Origin: Corallococcus coralloides DSM 2259
GTDB lineage: Bacteria; Myxococcota; Myxococcia; Myxococcales; Myxococcaceae
DNA length: 64,000 nt
Reading direction: 5' to 3'
Assembly: GCF_000255295.1 (NCBI RefSeq)
Contig: NC_017030.1
Span: 1,426,001 to 1,490,000, forward strand
The position numbers were made by a program, and so were the translations under genes. Of this stretch, positions 53,125 to 62,671 are shown one piece after another. Numbering within the stretch: the first letter of the stretch is position 1; the number at the start of each line of letters is the position of its first letter. The notes beneath the pieces were generated by a model. It was given only the letters and a program-made list of their open reading frames with translations. It ran no database searches and was not told the DNA's origin.

Positions 53125-53672
53125 GCCTCGCGGGACGTGCCGTGGCGGCGCTGGGGCTCGCGGCCGTGCTGAGCGGCGCGGGCGCCATCGCGTGCCGCGG
53201 AGACAACGAGCTGTCCGGCAGCGTGTCGGAGCTGTTCCCCGTCACCGACGTGTCGCGGGTGGAGATCCGCCGCAACCCGGAGGCGCTCCAGGTGAGCTAC
53301 TTCCGCAACAACGGCCTGGACGTGGACCTGGTCGCGCGGCTCACGGTGGACACGGAAGGCGTGGACCTGAAGCCGGGCACGAAGGTGCAGCTCGGCGGCA
53401 CCACGCCCTCCGGCCGCGACCGCGCTTCGGTGGTGCACGTGGCCGCCGGTGAGCCCGCGCGCGTCTTCACCCAGGTGGAGCGCGGCGACCTGGTGCTGGA
53501 CGAAGGCGGCAACGTGGGAGAGGCCACGCGCGGGGACTTCTCCCTGTCGTTCAAGAAGGGCGACGGCTACGGCGCGGGGCGCAGCATGGAGGGGACGTTC
53601 AACTCCCTGGCGCTCGACGCGGGCTTCGGCCCGGACCTGGGCGACGTGGTGGTCGACGAGCCCGCGCCCTGA
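53121..53672 (+). CDS. Small lipoprotein, paralogue of the gene at 24641
   Basis: 183 residues from GTG 53121, coupled to the upstream gene by GTGA. Signal peptide and Cys in GAIAC (about 25). Directly after it, ELSGSVSELFPVTDVSRVE and LQVSYFRNNGLDVDLVARL run parallel to the lipoprotein at 24641-25144, which belongs to the Glt/Nfs-like operon. The rest is beta-rich (TKVQLGGTTPSGRDRAS, GDFSLSFKKGDGYGAGR). No known domain. The shared N-terminal module may be an interaction site close to the membrane. Confidence 0.8.
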   Translation: MSLAGRAVAALGLAAVLSGAGAIACRGDNELSGSVSELFPVTDVSRVEIRRNPEALQVSYFRNNGLDVDLVARLTVDTEGVDLKPGTKVQLGGTTPSGRDRASVVHVAAGEPARVFTQVERGDLVLDEGGNVGEATRGDFSLSFKKGDGYGAGRSMEGTFNSLALDAGFGPDLGDVVVDEPAP

Positions 53673-53721
53673 ATCACTCCGGGGCTTCCGGTGATGCGAA
53701 CCGGAAGCCCTGTGTTTCATC

Positions 53722-54369
53722 TCACGGCGTGCAGGTGTCGAGCGTGGCCATGCCCTGGGAGAGCTGTCCCTGGTGCGTGGCGAACTGCGCGAGCGCCGGA
53801 GCGCCGCCGTCCAGGAAGAGCTGGCGCGCGGCGTCCACGGCGTCCCGAGCGTGCACGGTCACGGTGGAGCCGGTGGCGTTCGTCACCTTCACCGCGCCGT
53901 CCGCCTGCCCCTGCGCGCGGATGAGCAGGGCGCCCGCTTCGTCGCGCGCGACCATGCCGTCCTCCAGCGGTTCGAAGTAGCGCACCACGGGCTCCTGGCC
54001 CTCGCGCTGCAACTCCAGGCGCATGACGCCGGACTCCACGTCGCGGGACATCTTCAGCGTGTCGGTGGGGCTGAGCTTCACGATGCGCGTGTTGGAGTCT
54101 TCGCCCTCCACGCTGCTCACCGGATTGCCGCCGGTCCAGAACTCGATGCTGTTGACGACGAGCGCGTCCACCAGCGTGCCGATTTCATAGACGGGCACCA
54201 CGATGAACACGAGGAACACCAGCCACTGGACGAACTTGTTGCCAGAGATGCCCTTGTTGAACTGCCAGATCTTCGTCGTGAGCTTGAACGAGCCGAAGCA
54301 GCCCGTCGCATGCATCATCAAGACACCCGCGCACAGCACACCGAGCCATCGGGACGGACGAAACTTCAT
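53722..54369 (-). CDS. DUF3332-family protein
   Basis: 215 residues from ATG 54369, with AGGAGG five bases upstream. A signal sequence runs to HATGCFGSF, where the cysteine may be lipidated. The family core FKLTTKIWQFNKGISGNKF then WLVFLVFIVVPVYEIGTLVD gives a second hydrophobic segment (about 48-68). The C-terminal half is a small beta domain (IVKLSPTDTLKMSRDVESGV) and a helical end. The function of the family is unknown. It lies 59 bases downstream of the FHA/sigma-54 activator on the same strand. Confidence 0.85.
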   Translation of the reverse strand: MKFRPSRWLGVLCAGVLMMHATGCFGSFKLTTKIWQFNKGISGNKFVQWLVFLVFIVVPVYEIGTLVDALVVNSIEFWTGGNPVSSVEGEDSNTRIVKLSPTDTLKMSRDVESGVMRLELQREGQEPVVRYFEPLEDGMVARDEAGALLIRAQGQADGAVKVTNATGSTVTVHARDAVDAARQLFLDGGAPALAQFATHQGQLSQGMATLDTCTP

Positions 54370-54428
54370 GAAGCCCTCCTGGGGGATGGGGGACCGCGTG
54401 AAAGCGGCCGCCACCATGCCACGAAGGC

Positions 54429-55793
<1,365 letters not shown>

Positions 55794-55847
55794 GAGCGGG
55801 CGGGATTCTAGACGGCTTCGGGGCCGCGCGGGCTGTCTGTCGGCGCT

Positions 55848-55882
55848 CGCCGTGCCCGGCTGGTGGGGAGCCGGGCACGGCG
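55848..55882 (-). terminator. Long perfect hairpin after the beta-helix gene
   Basis: 14-bp perfect arms CGCCGTGCCCGGCT/AGCCGGGCACGGCG with a 7-base loop, 26 bases past the stop of the beta-helix lipoprotein gene and before the FHA activator gene on the same strand. No T-run follows, but the stem is very stable. Likely terminates or protects the 3' end. Confidence 0.55.
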
Positions 55883-55907
55883 CGTCATTACATCCTTGCA
55901 ACCACAA

Positions 55908-58900
55908 TTACGGATTCTTCTTCAGGAGCACCGCGTCGGCGATGCCGTTCCACGAGCCGAGCAGCGCACCCGAGGTCCAGCCCGCGGCGATGGCGTTTCC
56001 GGAAGGGTCCACGCAGACCGCCATGGCTTCCTCCTCGAGTCCGGTCCCTGCTTGTCGCAACGTCGAGGTCCGACTCCCATCGGCGTTCCACTTCCAGAGG
56101 AAGAAGTCCGCTCCTCCGCCGTAGCTGGGGAAGCTGTTGAGCGGACCGCCCACATGGCCCGCGACCCAGATGTGGTTCGTCTGCGGATCCACCGCCACGG
56201 CCCGGACTTCGTCATCACCCCAGGTCCCCACCAGCTCCAGCCAGATAGGGGAGAAGTCCGTCGCGCTGAGCTTGGCGACAAAGCCGTCACGGCCCCCGGC
56301 GCTCTGCTTTCCTGGCACGTCGCCTTCGGCGAAGCCGCCAATCACCAGCGCTCCAGAGGGGTCTCGCGCAAGGGATGACACGGAGGTGATGCCAAGGCCG
56401 CCCAGGTACGCATGGGCAAGCTGCTGGGTGCCATCCGGGCTGTACTTCCCGATGAACCCCGCGATGGGCTGGCCGTTGGCGGAATGACGGGTCTCTCCCG
56501 CGACGAAGATGTTCCCCTGGGCATCGAGCGCGATGCCCGTAGGACCGAGGCTGAAGCTCGTGTTGCCGAAGTGGACGCGCTTCCACAGGATCTCGCCCGT
56601 CTCACCGCTCAGCTTCGCGATGAGGATGAGCGCCCCATCCGGAAGCCCGCCGCCCGTTTCGTAGCCCCACGTCCCACCCGCCACATAGACGTCGCCCGCG
56701 GCGTCGACCGTCACTGCGCGCAGGTCCGTGAATCGAGAGGTATCCACGCGCCGGGTCCAGCCACGGTTGCCGGCCGTGTCGTACTGCGCCACGAAGCCAG
56801 CAGGCACGATCAAGTCAGCCGACGCTCCGGGCAAGGGTCCCGTGGTCAGTCCCACCATGTAGAGATAGTGCTGGGTGGGCGCGAAGGGGGGCGTGCCGGA
56901 GTAGGCAAGGGCGTAGGCAATGTCGTCCTCAGGTCCACCCAGCTGGCGTGTCCAGCCATTACCGCCCGTCGAGGAGTATTGCTTCAGGATGGCATCCATC
57001 CTGCCCTGATTGGTGAACCCAAAGCTGCCCCGCGAGTAGCCTGCTGCGTAGACATTGCCTGCATTGTCGGTGACAACCGCGTTGTACTGGTCGGCTTCAC
57101 TCGTGCCTCGCTGCCGCTGCCATTCTCCAGAGGGCGTCGACCCCACGCCGCAATCACTCTCGACAGCGCCCAGGTCGAACCGGGCAGGGCTTCCGCAAGG
57201 GACGGTGGGATCGTTGTCGTTGTTGACGTCGTCGAGCGCCGCATTCCGGGCCGGAGAGCCATCAAGCGTCATGTAGCCGGTGTGCGAAGAATTGGGGTCG
57301 AACAGCGGATCCTGCTCGAAGCTGGCCGCGTCCAGGCCGGTCGCCGACTTCCACTGCGCGAGGTTGCGCGTTGGGACGCTGTCCGCCTCGTTGTCCTTGC
57401 GCAGCAGCACGGGACCCGACGTGTTGAAGACGAGGTTGTGGTTGCTCGTCAGCCCCGGCGAATAGGTGGACGAAGTGTGGAAGTCCAATGCACCGCCCTT
57501 CCTCTGGTTCTGCTTGTTGGCCTCCAGGTACTGCACGGTGCCCGTGTTCCGGATGATGTTGTTCCAGACGTGCACGTTGACGGCCTGCTCGACCCGGCGG
57601 GCGTTCAGCGTGTCGTTCCACCCGTCGATGCCCAGGCGGATCGCCGAGTGGCCCACTTCGTCGAAGGTGTTGTTGTAGATGTCCACGTCGCGTGCGTAGT
57701 CGATCCGGATGCCATCCGCGCACCCCACGCCTCCACGAATGCCCGGCGTCTGGGTTCCATTCGTCGCGTCTCCATCTGCGTCCTGGATCATCCGGAAGAG
57801 TTGATTCCGCCGGATGACGACGTTGCTGACGTAGGTGGGGCCAGGGTCGGTGGCCTGGACCTTGAAATTGTTGCCGAGCATGACGCCCAGTCCGCTGTCG
57901 GAAATGCGGTTGTTCTCGAAGAGGATGTTGCTGGCGCCGAAGTGGAAGATGACAGCCTCTCCACCGCACTGGGACGCGGTGTTCGACTGGGGCCGGTAGC
58001 CGGAATAGACGCCGTTGCGGACGGTGACGCCGACGCACTCCTTGATGTCGACGGCGTTCTCGAAGTCACCCGTGAAGGTGTTGTTCTCCAGGGTGATGTC
58101 CGTGGAGGGCCCCAGTTGTTCAGAGGTCCAGCCATTCTGCGGAGTCTCCCGCCCCTGGCACTGGAAGGCGTCTCCGGAGCTCCCGGTGATCTTGTTGCCA
58201 CGGACGAGGATCCGGGCGCTCTTCTTCGTCACCAGGATGCCATGCGCATCCTGGACCGCGTCCCCGGAGGGATACAGCAAGGCGTTGTCGCTGAAATGGT
58301 TCCGGTCGAAGAGGATGTCCTCGGAGTTCGAGACCACCGCCCCACCGTTGTTGCAACGGCTGACGCCCATGAAGCGCAGCGCGATGGAACGGATGCGGGG
58401 CTGGACGTTGACGGAGTTGAACAAGGTGATGCCAACGACTGGGGCATCCTCGCAGTCGATGTCCAGATCCTCGACGCTCCAGTAGGCCGCGCCGTCGGCG
58501 AAGACGAGCGGGGACACGCGCCGGTTCTCGGTGGCATGCATGGGCGCGTAAAGAGTGGGAGGGGCGTAGAACCCGCTGGCACTGATCATCTCATTCGGCG
58601 CCCGCTTGATGCGAAACGGCTGGCTTGGGGTTCCGGCCCGGGAGATGACGACCTCTTCGACGTACCGGTCAGCCGGGCTTGGGGTGATGGAGGGCTGGTG
58701 CACATAGATGGTTCCTCCCACCGGGACATTGTTCACGGCGTGCTGCAGGGTGGCCCACGCGGTCTGGGGCGTGAGCCCGTCATGGGTGTCAGAGCATCGG
58801 GGGAGATCCGTATTCGTGTTGGTTCCCCAGGTCCCGCAGAGGATTCCGACGTGACGGACCAGATGCGGAGCGGAGGGCGCGGCATCAACGAAGGCCGTGT

Positions 58901-59123
58901 TCATGGCGCTTCTTGCGCCGACGCACGGAGTGCCAGCGCTCACGGAGGCGCAGGAAGGGAGGAGCGACTGCGCGGAACTCTTGGTTGTGAGTTGGGCCTG
59001 TGGGGCCTCACGTGGCCCTTCAGAATTGGAGTCCTGGCATCCGAGCGCCAAACCGAGGAGCAGAAGGGCGCTGAGAATAGGATGGGATGGACGCTTGGGG
59101 GTGGAATGAAAGGCTTCTGACAT
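55908..59123 (-). CDS. Beta-helix plus beta-propeller (SBBP-type) lipoprotein
   Basis: 1071 residues from ATG 59123; the frame is open about 120 codons further but without signal features. Lipobox LALGC. A right-handed parallel beta-helix of the pectate-lyase/NosD kind covers about 90-580 (ILFDRNHFSDNALLYPSGDA, VVIRRNQLFRMIQD, VDIYNNTFDEVGHSAIRLG). A propeller of SBBP-like repeats fills about 650-1065 (YNAVVTDNAGNVYAAGYSRG, VTVDAAGDVYVAGGTWG, IALDAQGNIFVAGETRH). Such proteins bind or cut polysaccharides; the catalytic residues are not evident. Likely at the cell surface. Confidence 0.85.
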   Translation of the reverse strand: MSEAFHSTPKRPSHPILSALLLLGLALGCQDSNSEGPREAPQAQLTTKSSAQSLLPSCASVSAGTPCVGARSAMNTAFVDAAPSAPHLVRHVGILCGTWGTNTNTDLPRCSDTHDGLTPQTAWATLQHAVNNVPVGGTIYVHQPSITPSPADRYVEEVVISRAGTPSQPFRIKRAPNEMISASGFYAPPTLYAPMHATENRRVSPLVFADGAAYWSVEDLDIDCEDAPVVGITLFNSVNVQPRIRSIALRFMGVSRCNNGGAVVSNSEDILFDRNHFSDNALLYPSGDAVQDAHGILVTKKSARILVRGNKITGSSGDAFQCQGRETPQNGWTSEQLGPSTDITLENNTFTGDFENAVDIKECVGVTVRNGVYSGYRPQSNTASQCGGEAVIFHFGASNILFENNRISDSGLGVMLGNNFKVQATDPGPTYVSNVVIRRNQLFRMIQDADGDATNGTQTPGIRGGVGCADGIRIDYARDVDIYNNTFDEVGHSAIRLGIDGWNDTLNARRVEQAVNVHVWNNIIRNTGTVQYLEANKQNQRKGGALDFHTSSTYSPGLTSNHNLVFNTSGPVLLRKDNEADSVPTRNLAQWKSATGLDAASFEQDPLFDPNSSHTGYMTLDGSPARNAALDDVNNDNDPTVPCGSPARFDLGAVESDCGVGSTPSGEWQRQRGTSEADQYNAVVTDNAGNVYAAGYSRGSFGFTNQGRMDAILKQYSSTGGNGWTRQLGGPEDDIAYALAYSGTPPFAPTQHYLYMVGLTTGPLPGASADLIVPAGFVAQYDTAGNRGWTRRVDTSRFTDLRAVTVDAAGDVYVAGGTWGYETGGGLPDGALILIAKLSGETGEILWKRVHFGNTSFSLGPTGIALDAQGNIFVAGETRHSANGQPIAGFIGKYSPDGTQQLAHAYLGGLGITSVSSLARDPSGALVIGGFAEGDVPGKQSAGGRDGFVAKLSATDFSPIWLELVGTWGDDEVRAVAVDPQTNHIWVAGHVGGPLNSFPSYGGGADFFLWKWNADGSRTSTLRQAGTGLEEEAMAVCVDPSGNAIAAGWTSGALLGSWNGIADAVLLKKNP

Positions 59124-59273
59124 GGCTGTGATGGGTCGTCGTTGACGCCGGGGATGGCGTGCTTCGAAGACGCAACGGCACGGTTGGCCTGGCGATGTCA
59201 GGGGCGGAAAGTCGGAAGGAGTGTTGTCTGTCTTGCGTTGGATGGGATGGATTGACGTCTGGTGAAAAGAATG

Positions 59274-59304
59274 CGGCCGCCCTTCCGGCTGGGAAGGGCG
59301 GCCG
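59274..59304 (-). terminator. Intrinsic terminator
   Basis: Perfect 13-bp arms CGGCCGCCCTTCC/GGAAGGGCGGCCG with a 5-base loop, followed on the minus strand by CATTCTTTTC. It lies 28 bases after the stop of the lipoprotein gene at 59332-61035. Stem, loop and T-rich tail all fit a Rho-independent terminator. This is the best one in the window. Confidence 0.8.
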
Positions 59305-59331
59305 TGAGAGGCATTGTCGCCAGATGAGGCG

Positions 59332-61035
59332 TCAGTCGCCTTCGTAGATGCCGATGAGGCCCGGGGTGACGACGCCCGTCTTCGCGACCTTGACGCCTTC
59401 GAAGGCGACGAGTACGCGGCGCTTGCCAGCGGAGCGGTCGAACTGGATATCGGACACGCTGCTGACGGAGGTGACGACGTTGCCGAAGACGTCACCGCTG
59501 TACTTCACCGTGCTGCCGCCCTTGAGGCGGGTGATGCCGCCCCACCAGTTGGCACCCACCCAGAGGCTTCCATCCCATGGGTCCGTCGCCACGGAGGAAG
59601 TGGGCGCCATCGCAGGGGTGGCGCCCTTGGCAGGCGTGTAGTTGACCAGGTCCTGCATCACCTTGGTCTGCACGGTCCCGTCGGCGCTCAGGCGCGCCAG
59701 GCCGTAGTAGAAGGAACTGACCCAGACGTCGCCGCTGCCATTGCCCGCCATGGCCATGCCGGAAACGTTGTCGTCCACGCGCTCCTCAGGCTTGGGGAAG
59801 TTCGGCACCTTGTCCGCCCAGATGTCGAAGCGGTTCCACTCGTAGCCTTCGTCTTCGGTCTGGGATTGGGCTCGCCAGTAGTTGTCTCCGTTCGTTCCGT
59901 ACCGGAAGCGGGTGGAGCGGATCTGCCCGCCGAAGAAGACATCGTGGTTCTCGGTGATGGCGATGCCGTAGTACCGGTCTGAGAGGACCTCATCGTTGGG
60001 GCCGGCAATGGCGGGGTGCACGTGCTCGTAGAGGCCCGCGCACTCGAACTCCCACTTGAACTTCGGTTCCCCTGGCTTGACCTCGATGTCCCACGGCCGG
60101 GGATCCCAGCAGTAGGACGGGACATTGCCATCGAACTTCGCGTCACCCATGGCGAAGCCGTGATTGCCTCCAAACCAGACGACCTCCTTCACGGGGTCGT
60201 AGGCGATGCGGTAGATGGTGCAGAGCTTCTCGCGCCCGCGCATCTCTCGTGAAACCTTGGTCGGGCCGGTGTGGATGTCGTAGTGCACGACATCCAGCGT
60301 GCCGTCGGCCTTGAGGGTCACCTTGTCTGCGTCACCGCTCTTGTAGACGCTCGCGTCCGGCTCCCGCTTGTCGTTCTCGGACTGGTCCCACTCGTCCTCG
60401 CAGGTGGGCATGCCCGCCTTGGGCGGCTTGCCGGCGTAGCCGACGAACACCGTGCCATCCGGGCCCCCCGCCACGGAGATGACTTTGAGGTACGGCACTC
60501 CCGGCGGAGGGCCGCCCACGCCGTCGCGCATGCGGCCGTAGGGACGCAGGCCGTCGGACATCGTGAAGCGCTGAATCGTGTTGGAGCCCTTCTTGATGAG
60601 GAACAGGCCCTCCTCGCCGCCCGCGACCCAGACGTTGCCGCCCTGGTCCGCGGAGATGCCGTAGACGTAGCGCGGCGCGCCCATGTCCTGGTTGTAGAAG
60701 GTCCAGCCCGGCGCGGAGGGCAGGGGATAGGTCTGCACCGTCTCCGGGACGCCCGCATCCGTCCCCGCGTCCGTCCCGGTCCCCGCGTCCGGGGTGCCCG
60801 TGCCCGCATCCGTCCCGGTGCCCGCGTCGGGAACCTGCGTGCCCGCGTCAGGAACCTGAGTGCCCGCGTCCACCTCACCCGTGCCCGCGTCCGGCAGCTG
60901 TGGGTCCTCCACGGGCGTCTCCGGTACCACCGGGTCACCCACCTGACGCGTATCGCCGTCGTCCCCGCCGCAGCCCGCCCACCCCAGCGCTCCCACCAGG
61001 AGGAGCGCCCCCGTCCACCGCCACCCGTGCTTCAT
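59332..61035 (-). CDS. Propeller-type lipoprotein with Asp-Ala-Gly tether
   Basis: 567 residues from ATG 61035; lipobox GWAGC (Cys 22). Residues 48-95 are a Pro/Asp/Ala/Gly/Thr tether of short repeats. The rest is a two-component-regulator-type (Reg_prop-like) beta-propeller: YGISADQGGNVWVAGGEEGL, VISVAGGPDGTVFVGYAGK, YDPVKEVVWFGGNHGFAMG, SVATDPWDGSLWVGANWWGG. Eight or more blades may be present. No signalling domain is attached, so it is a ligand-binding or structural surface lipoprotein. Ends in a clear terminator. Confidence 0.82.
   Translation of the reverse strand: MKHGWRWTGALLLVGALGWAGCGGDDGDTRQVGDPVVPETPVEDPQLPDAGTGEVDAGTQVPDAGTQVPDAGTGTDAGTGTPDAGTGTDAGTDAGVPETVQTYPLPSAPGWTFYNQDMGAPRYVYGISADQGGNVWVAGGEEGLFLIKKGSNTIQRFTMSDGLRPYGRMRDGVGGPPPGVPYLKVISVAGGPDGTVFVGYAGKPPKAGMPTCEDEWDQSENDKREPDASVYKSGDADKVTLKADGTLDVVHYDIHTGPTKVSREMRGREKLCTIYRIAYDPVKEVVWFGGNHGFAMGDAKFDGNVPSYCWDPRPWDIEVKPGEPKFKWEFECAGLYEHVHPAIAGPNDEVLSDRYYGIAITENHDVFFGGQIRSTRFRYGTNGDNYWRAQSQTEDEGYEWNRFDIWADKVPNFPKPEERVDDNVSGMAMAGNGSGDVWVSSFYYGLARLSADGTVQTKVMQDLVNYTPAKGATPAMAPTSSVATDPWDGSLWVGANWWGGITRLKGGSTVKYSGDVFGNVVTSVSSVSDIQFDRSAGKRRVLVAFEGVKVAKTGVVTPGLIGIYEGD
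60751..60894 (-). repeat. Asp-Ala-Gly-Thr tandem tether repeat
   Basis: About 48 residues built from VPDAGTQ and GTDAGTGTP-like units in the lipoprotein's linker; at DNA level an imperfect repeat of cccgcgtc words. It works as a flexible spacer between lipid anchor and propeller. Prone to length change. Confidence 0.8.
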
Positions 61036-61252
61036 ATGCCGCCCACCTCACACTGGTCCGGGGGAAGGTCCCCCGGCGCGAAACCATTGTTCGCGGCCAT
61101 CAAGGCAAGGAGGGTGCCAGCCCCCGGGGGCCGGTCTCCGTCGGGACACTGGCAGTGTGCGTCGATTGAGCGACACCGGGTGGGCAACCCCTTACCCATT
61201 GTGTGAACGCCGGAGTCCCGGAGCGCCCCGCAACCGTGCTAGGGCCTGGGCA
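61036..61252. promoter_or_regulatory. Divergent gap with two GC palindromes
   Basis: 217 bases between the propeller lipoprotein gene and the methyltransferase gene. It holds CCGGGGG-N5-CCCCCGG at 61058-61076, just ahead of the lipoprotein start, and a perfect 12-base GCCCCCGGGGGC palindrome about 45 bases further right. No convincing -10/-35 pair was found. Either palindrome may be an operator. Confidence 0.3.
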
Positions 61253-61951
61253 ATGGCAGGCAACGACGCACGCGGCCGCACCCCACTGTCCCTCGTGGGA
61301 CAGGAGCCGGACCTCGTCTTCTACACACGGCAGGCGACCGAACACGGCGGGCCCGTGCTCGTGCTGGGCGCCGCCAACGGCCGGGTGCCTTGGGCGCTGG
61401 CGGGCCACGGCTTCTCCACCGTGGGTGTGGACCCCTCGGAGGCGATGATCCGCTCCGCCGAGGAGCGCCGCGCCTCCGAATCCCAGGACGTCTCCGCGCG
61501 CACGCGCCTCATCGCCGCGGACCCCCGCGCGCTGCGGCTGCCGGAGCAGTTCTCCCTGGTGCTCGCCCCGCAGCACGCGCTGGGCCTGATGTCCGGCCGC
61601 GACGACCTGGAGGCGTTCCTCGCCACCGTGCGCCACCACCTGGCCCCCGGCGGCACCTTCATCTACGACGTGCTCAACGCCCCGCGCGAACCCGTGCTGC
61701 CTCGCGACGACGACGAGCCCGGCGCCGCCGTGGAGCCCCGCCGGCCCCTCTTCGCCCTGCACCTGCGCGAGCGGCGCCCGCCGGGCGGCCAGAGCCCCAT
61801 CCGCCGCCTCAAGCTGAAGCACTTCCTGCCGGAGGAGCTGGAGAACGCCCTCATCGCCAGCGGCCTCACGCTGCGCGAGCGCTACGGCCGCTTCGACGGC
61901 AAGCCCTTCGACCTGGAGGACCTGCGCCAGATTGGCGTCGCCGGAGCGTGA
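61253..61951 (+). CDS. Class I SAM-dependent methyltransferase
   Basis: 232 residues from ATG 61253. The Rossmann motif I is VLVLGAANGRVPWALAGHGF (about 32-51), followed by the acidic motif STVGVDPSEAMI and an LAPQHALGLM post-II segment. After that come FLATVRHHLAPGGTFIYDVL and a C-terminal beta/alpha end. Motif I has AANG in place of the usual GxGxG, a permitted variant. The substrate cannot be told; small-molecule or polyketide-type methylation is possible. It faces the two-component pair tail to tail, six bases away. Confidence 0.87.
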   Translation: MAGNDARGRTPLSLVGQEPDLVFYTRQATEHGGPVLVLGAANGRVPWALAGHGFSTVGVDPSEAMIRSAEERRASESQDVSARTRLIAADPRALRLPEQFSLVLAPQHALGLMSGRDDLEAFLATVRHHLAPGGTFIYDVLNAPREPVLPRDDDEPGAAVEPRRPLFALHLRERRPPGGQSPIRRLKLKHFLPEELENALIASGLTLRERYGRFDGKPFDLEDLRQIGVAGA

Positions 61952-61957
61952 GCGGCG

Positions 61958-62671
61958 CTATCGCTCGAAGCGGTAGCCCAGGCCGCGCACGGTGAGGAAG
62001 TGCCGGGGCGCTTCCGGGTCGGCCTCGAACTTCAGCCGCAGCTGGCGCATGAAGTTGTCCACCGTGCGCGCGCTGCCCTCGTAGTGGTAGCCCCACGCGC
62101 CGGACAAGAGCTCCTCGCGGGTGAAGGTGCGGCCCGGGTGGGCGAGGAAGTGCGCCAGCAGCTTGAACTCCTGCGCCGTCAGCTCCACCGGCTGCCCGTC
62201 GCGCGCCACCGTGCGCTGGGACAGGTCCACCTTCACGTCCCCGAACGTCACCGGCGGCGGCGTGATGCCCGTGGCCCCGAACCTGCGGCGCAGCACCGCC
62301 TTGATGCGCGCGAGCAACTCCTGGAGGCCGAACGGCTTCACCACGTAGTCGTCCGCGCCCAGGTTGAGACCCAGGATTTTGTCCGACTCCAGGCCTCGCG
62401 CGGACAGCACCACCACGGGCGTGTCCCGGCCGCGCTGGCGCAGCTCGCGGATGACCTCGTAGCCGTTCATCTCCGGCAGCATCAGGTCCAGCACCAGCAG
62501 GTCCGGCGCCTCGTCCAGCGCCTTGGCCAGGCCCGTGCGGCCGTCCTGCGCCTGGAGCACTTCGTAGCCTTCGAAGCGCAGGTTCATGGACACGCCGGTG
62601 AGGATGGACAGGTCGTCCTCCACCACCAGGATGCGCTGGGGCTTCTCCTCTTGGGGGACGGACGTGCTCAT
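61958..62671 (-). CDS. OmpR/PhoB-family response regulator
   Basis: 237 residues. Receiver domain about 12-125 with acidic VEDD, phosphoacceptor D62 in LLVLDLMLPEMNG, T/S in VVLSARG and lysine in DYVVKPFG. Winged-helix DNA-binding domain about 140-235 with LTAQEFKLLAHFLAHPGRTF and SARTVDNFMRQLRLKFE, ending VRGLGYRFE. It overlaps the start side of its kinase gene (ATGA), so both proteins are made from one message. Family members bind direct repeats upstream of target genes. The stimulus is not known. Confidence 0.94.
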   Translation of the reverse strand: MSTSVPQEEKPQRILVVEDDLSILTGVSMNLRFEGYEVLQAQDGRTGLAKALDEAPDLLVLDLMLPEMNGYEVIRELRQRGRDTPVVVLSARGLESDKILGLNLGADDYVVKPFGLQELLARIKAVLRRRFGATGITPPPVTFGDVKVDLSQRTVARDGQPVELTAQEFKLLAHFLAHPGRTFTREELLSGAWGYHYEGSARTVDNFMRQLRLKFEADPEAPRHFLTVRGLGYRFER

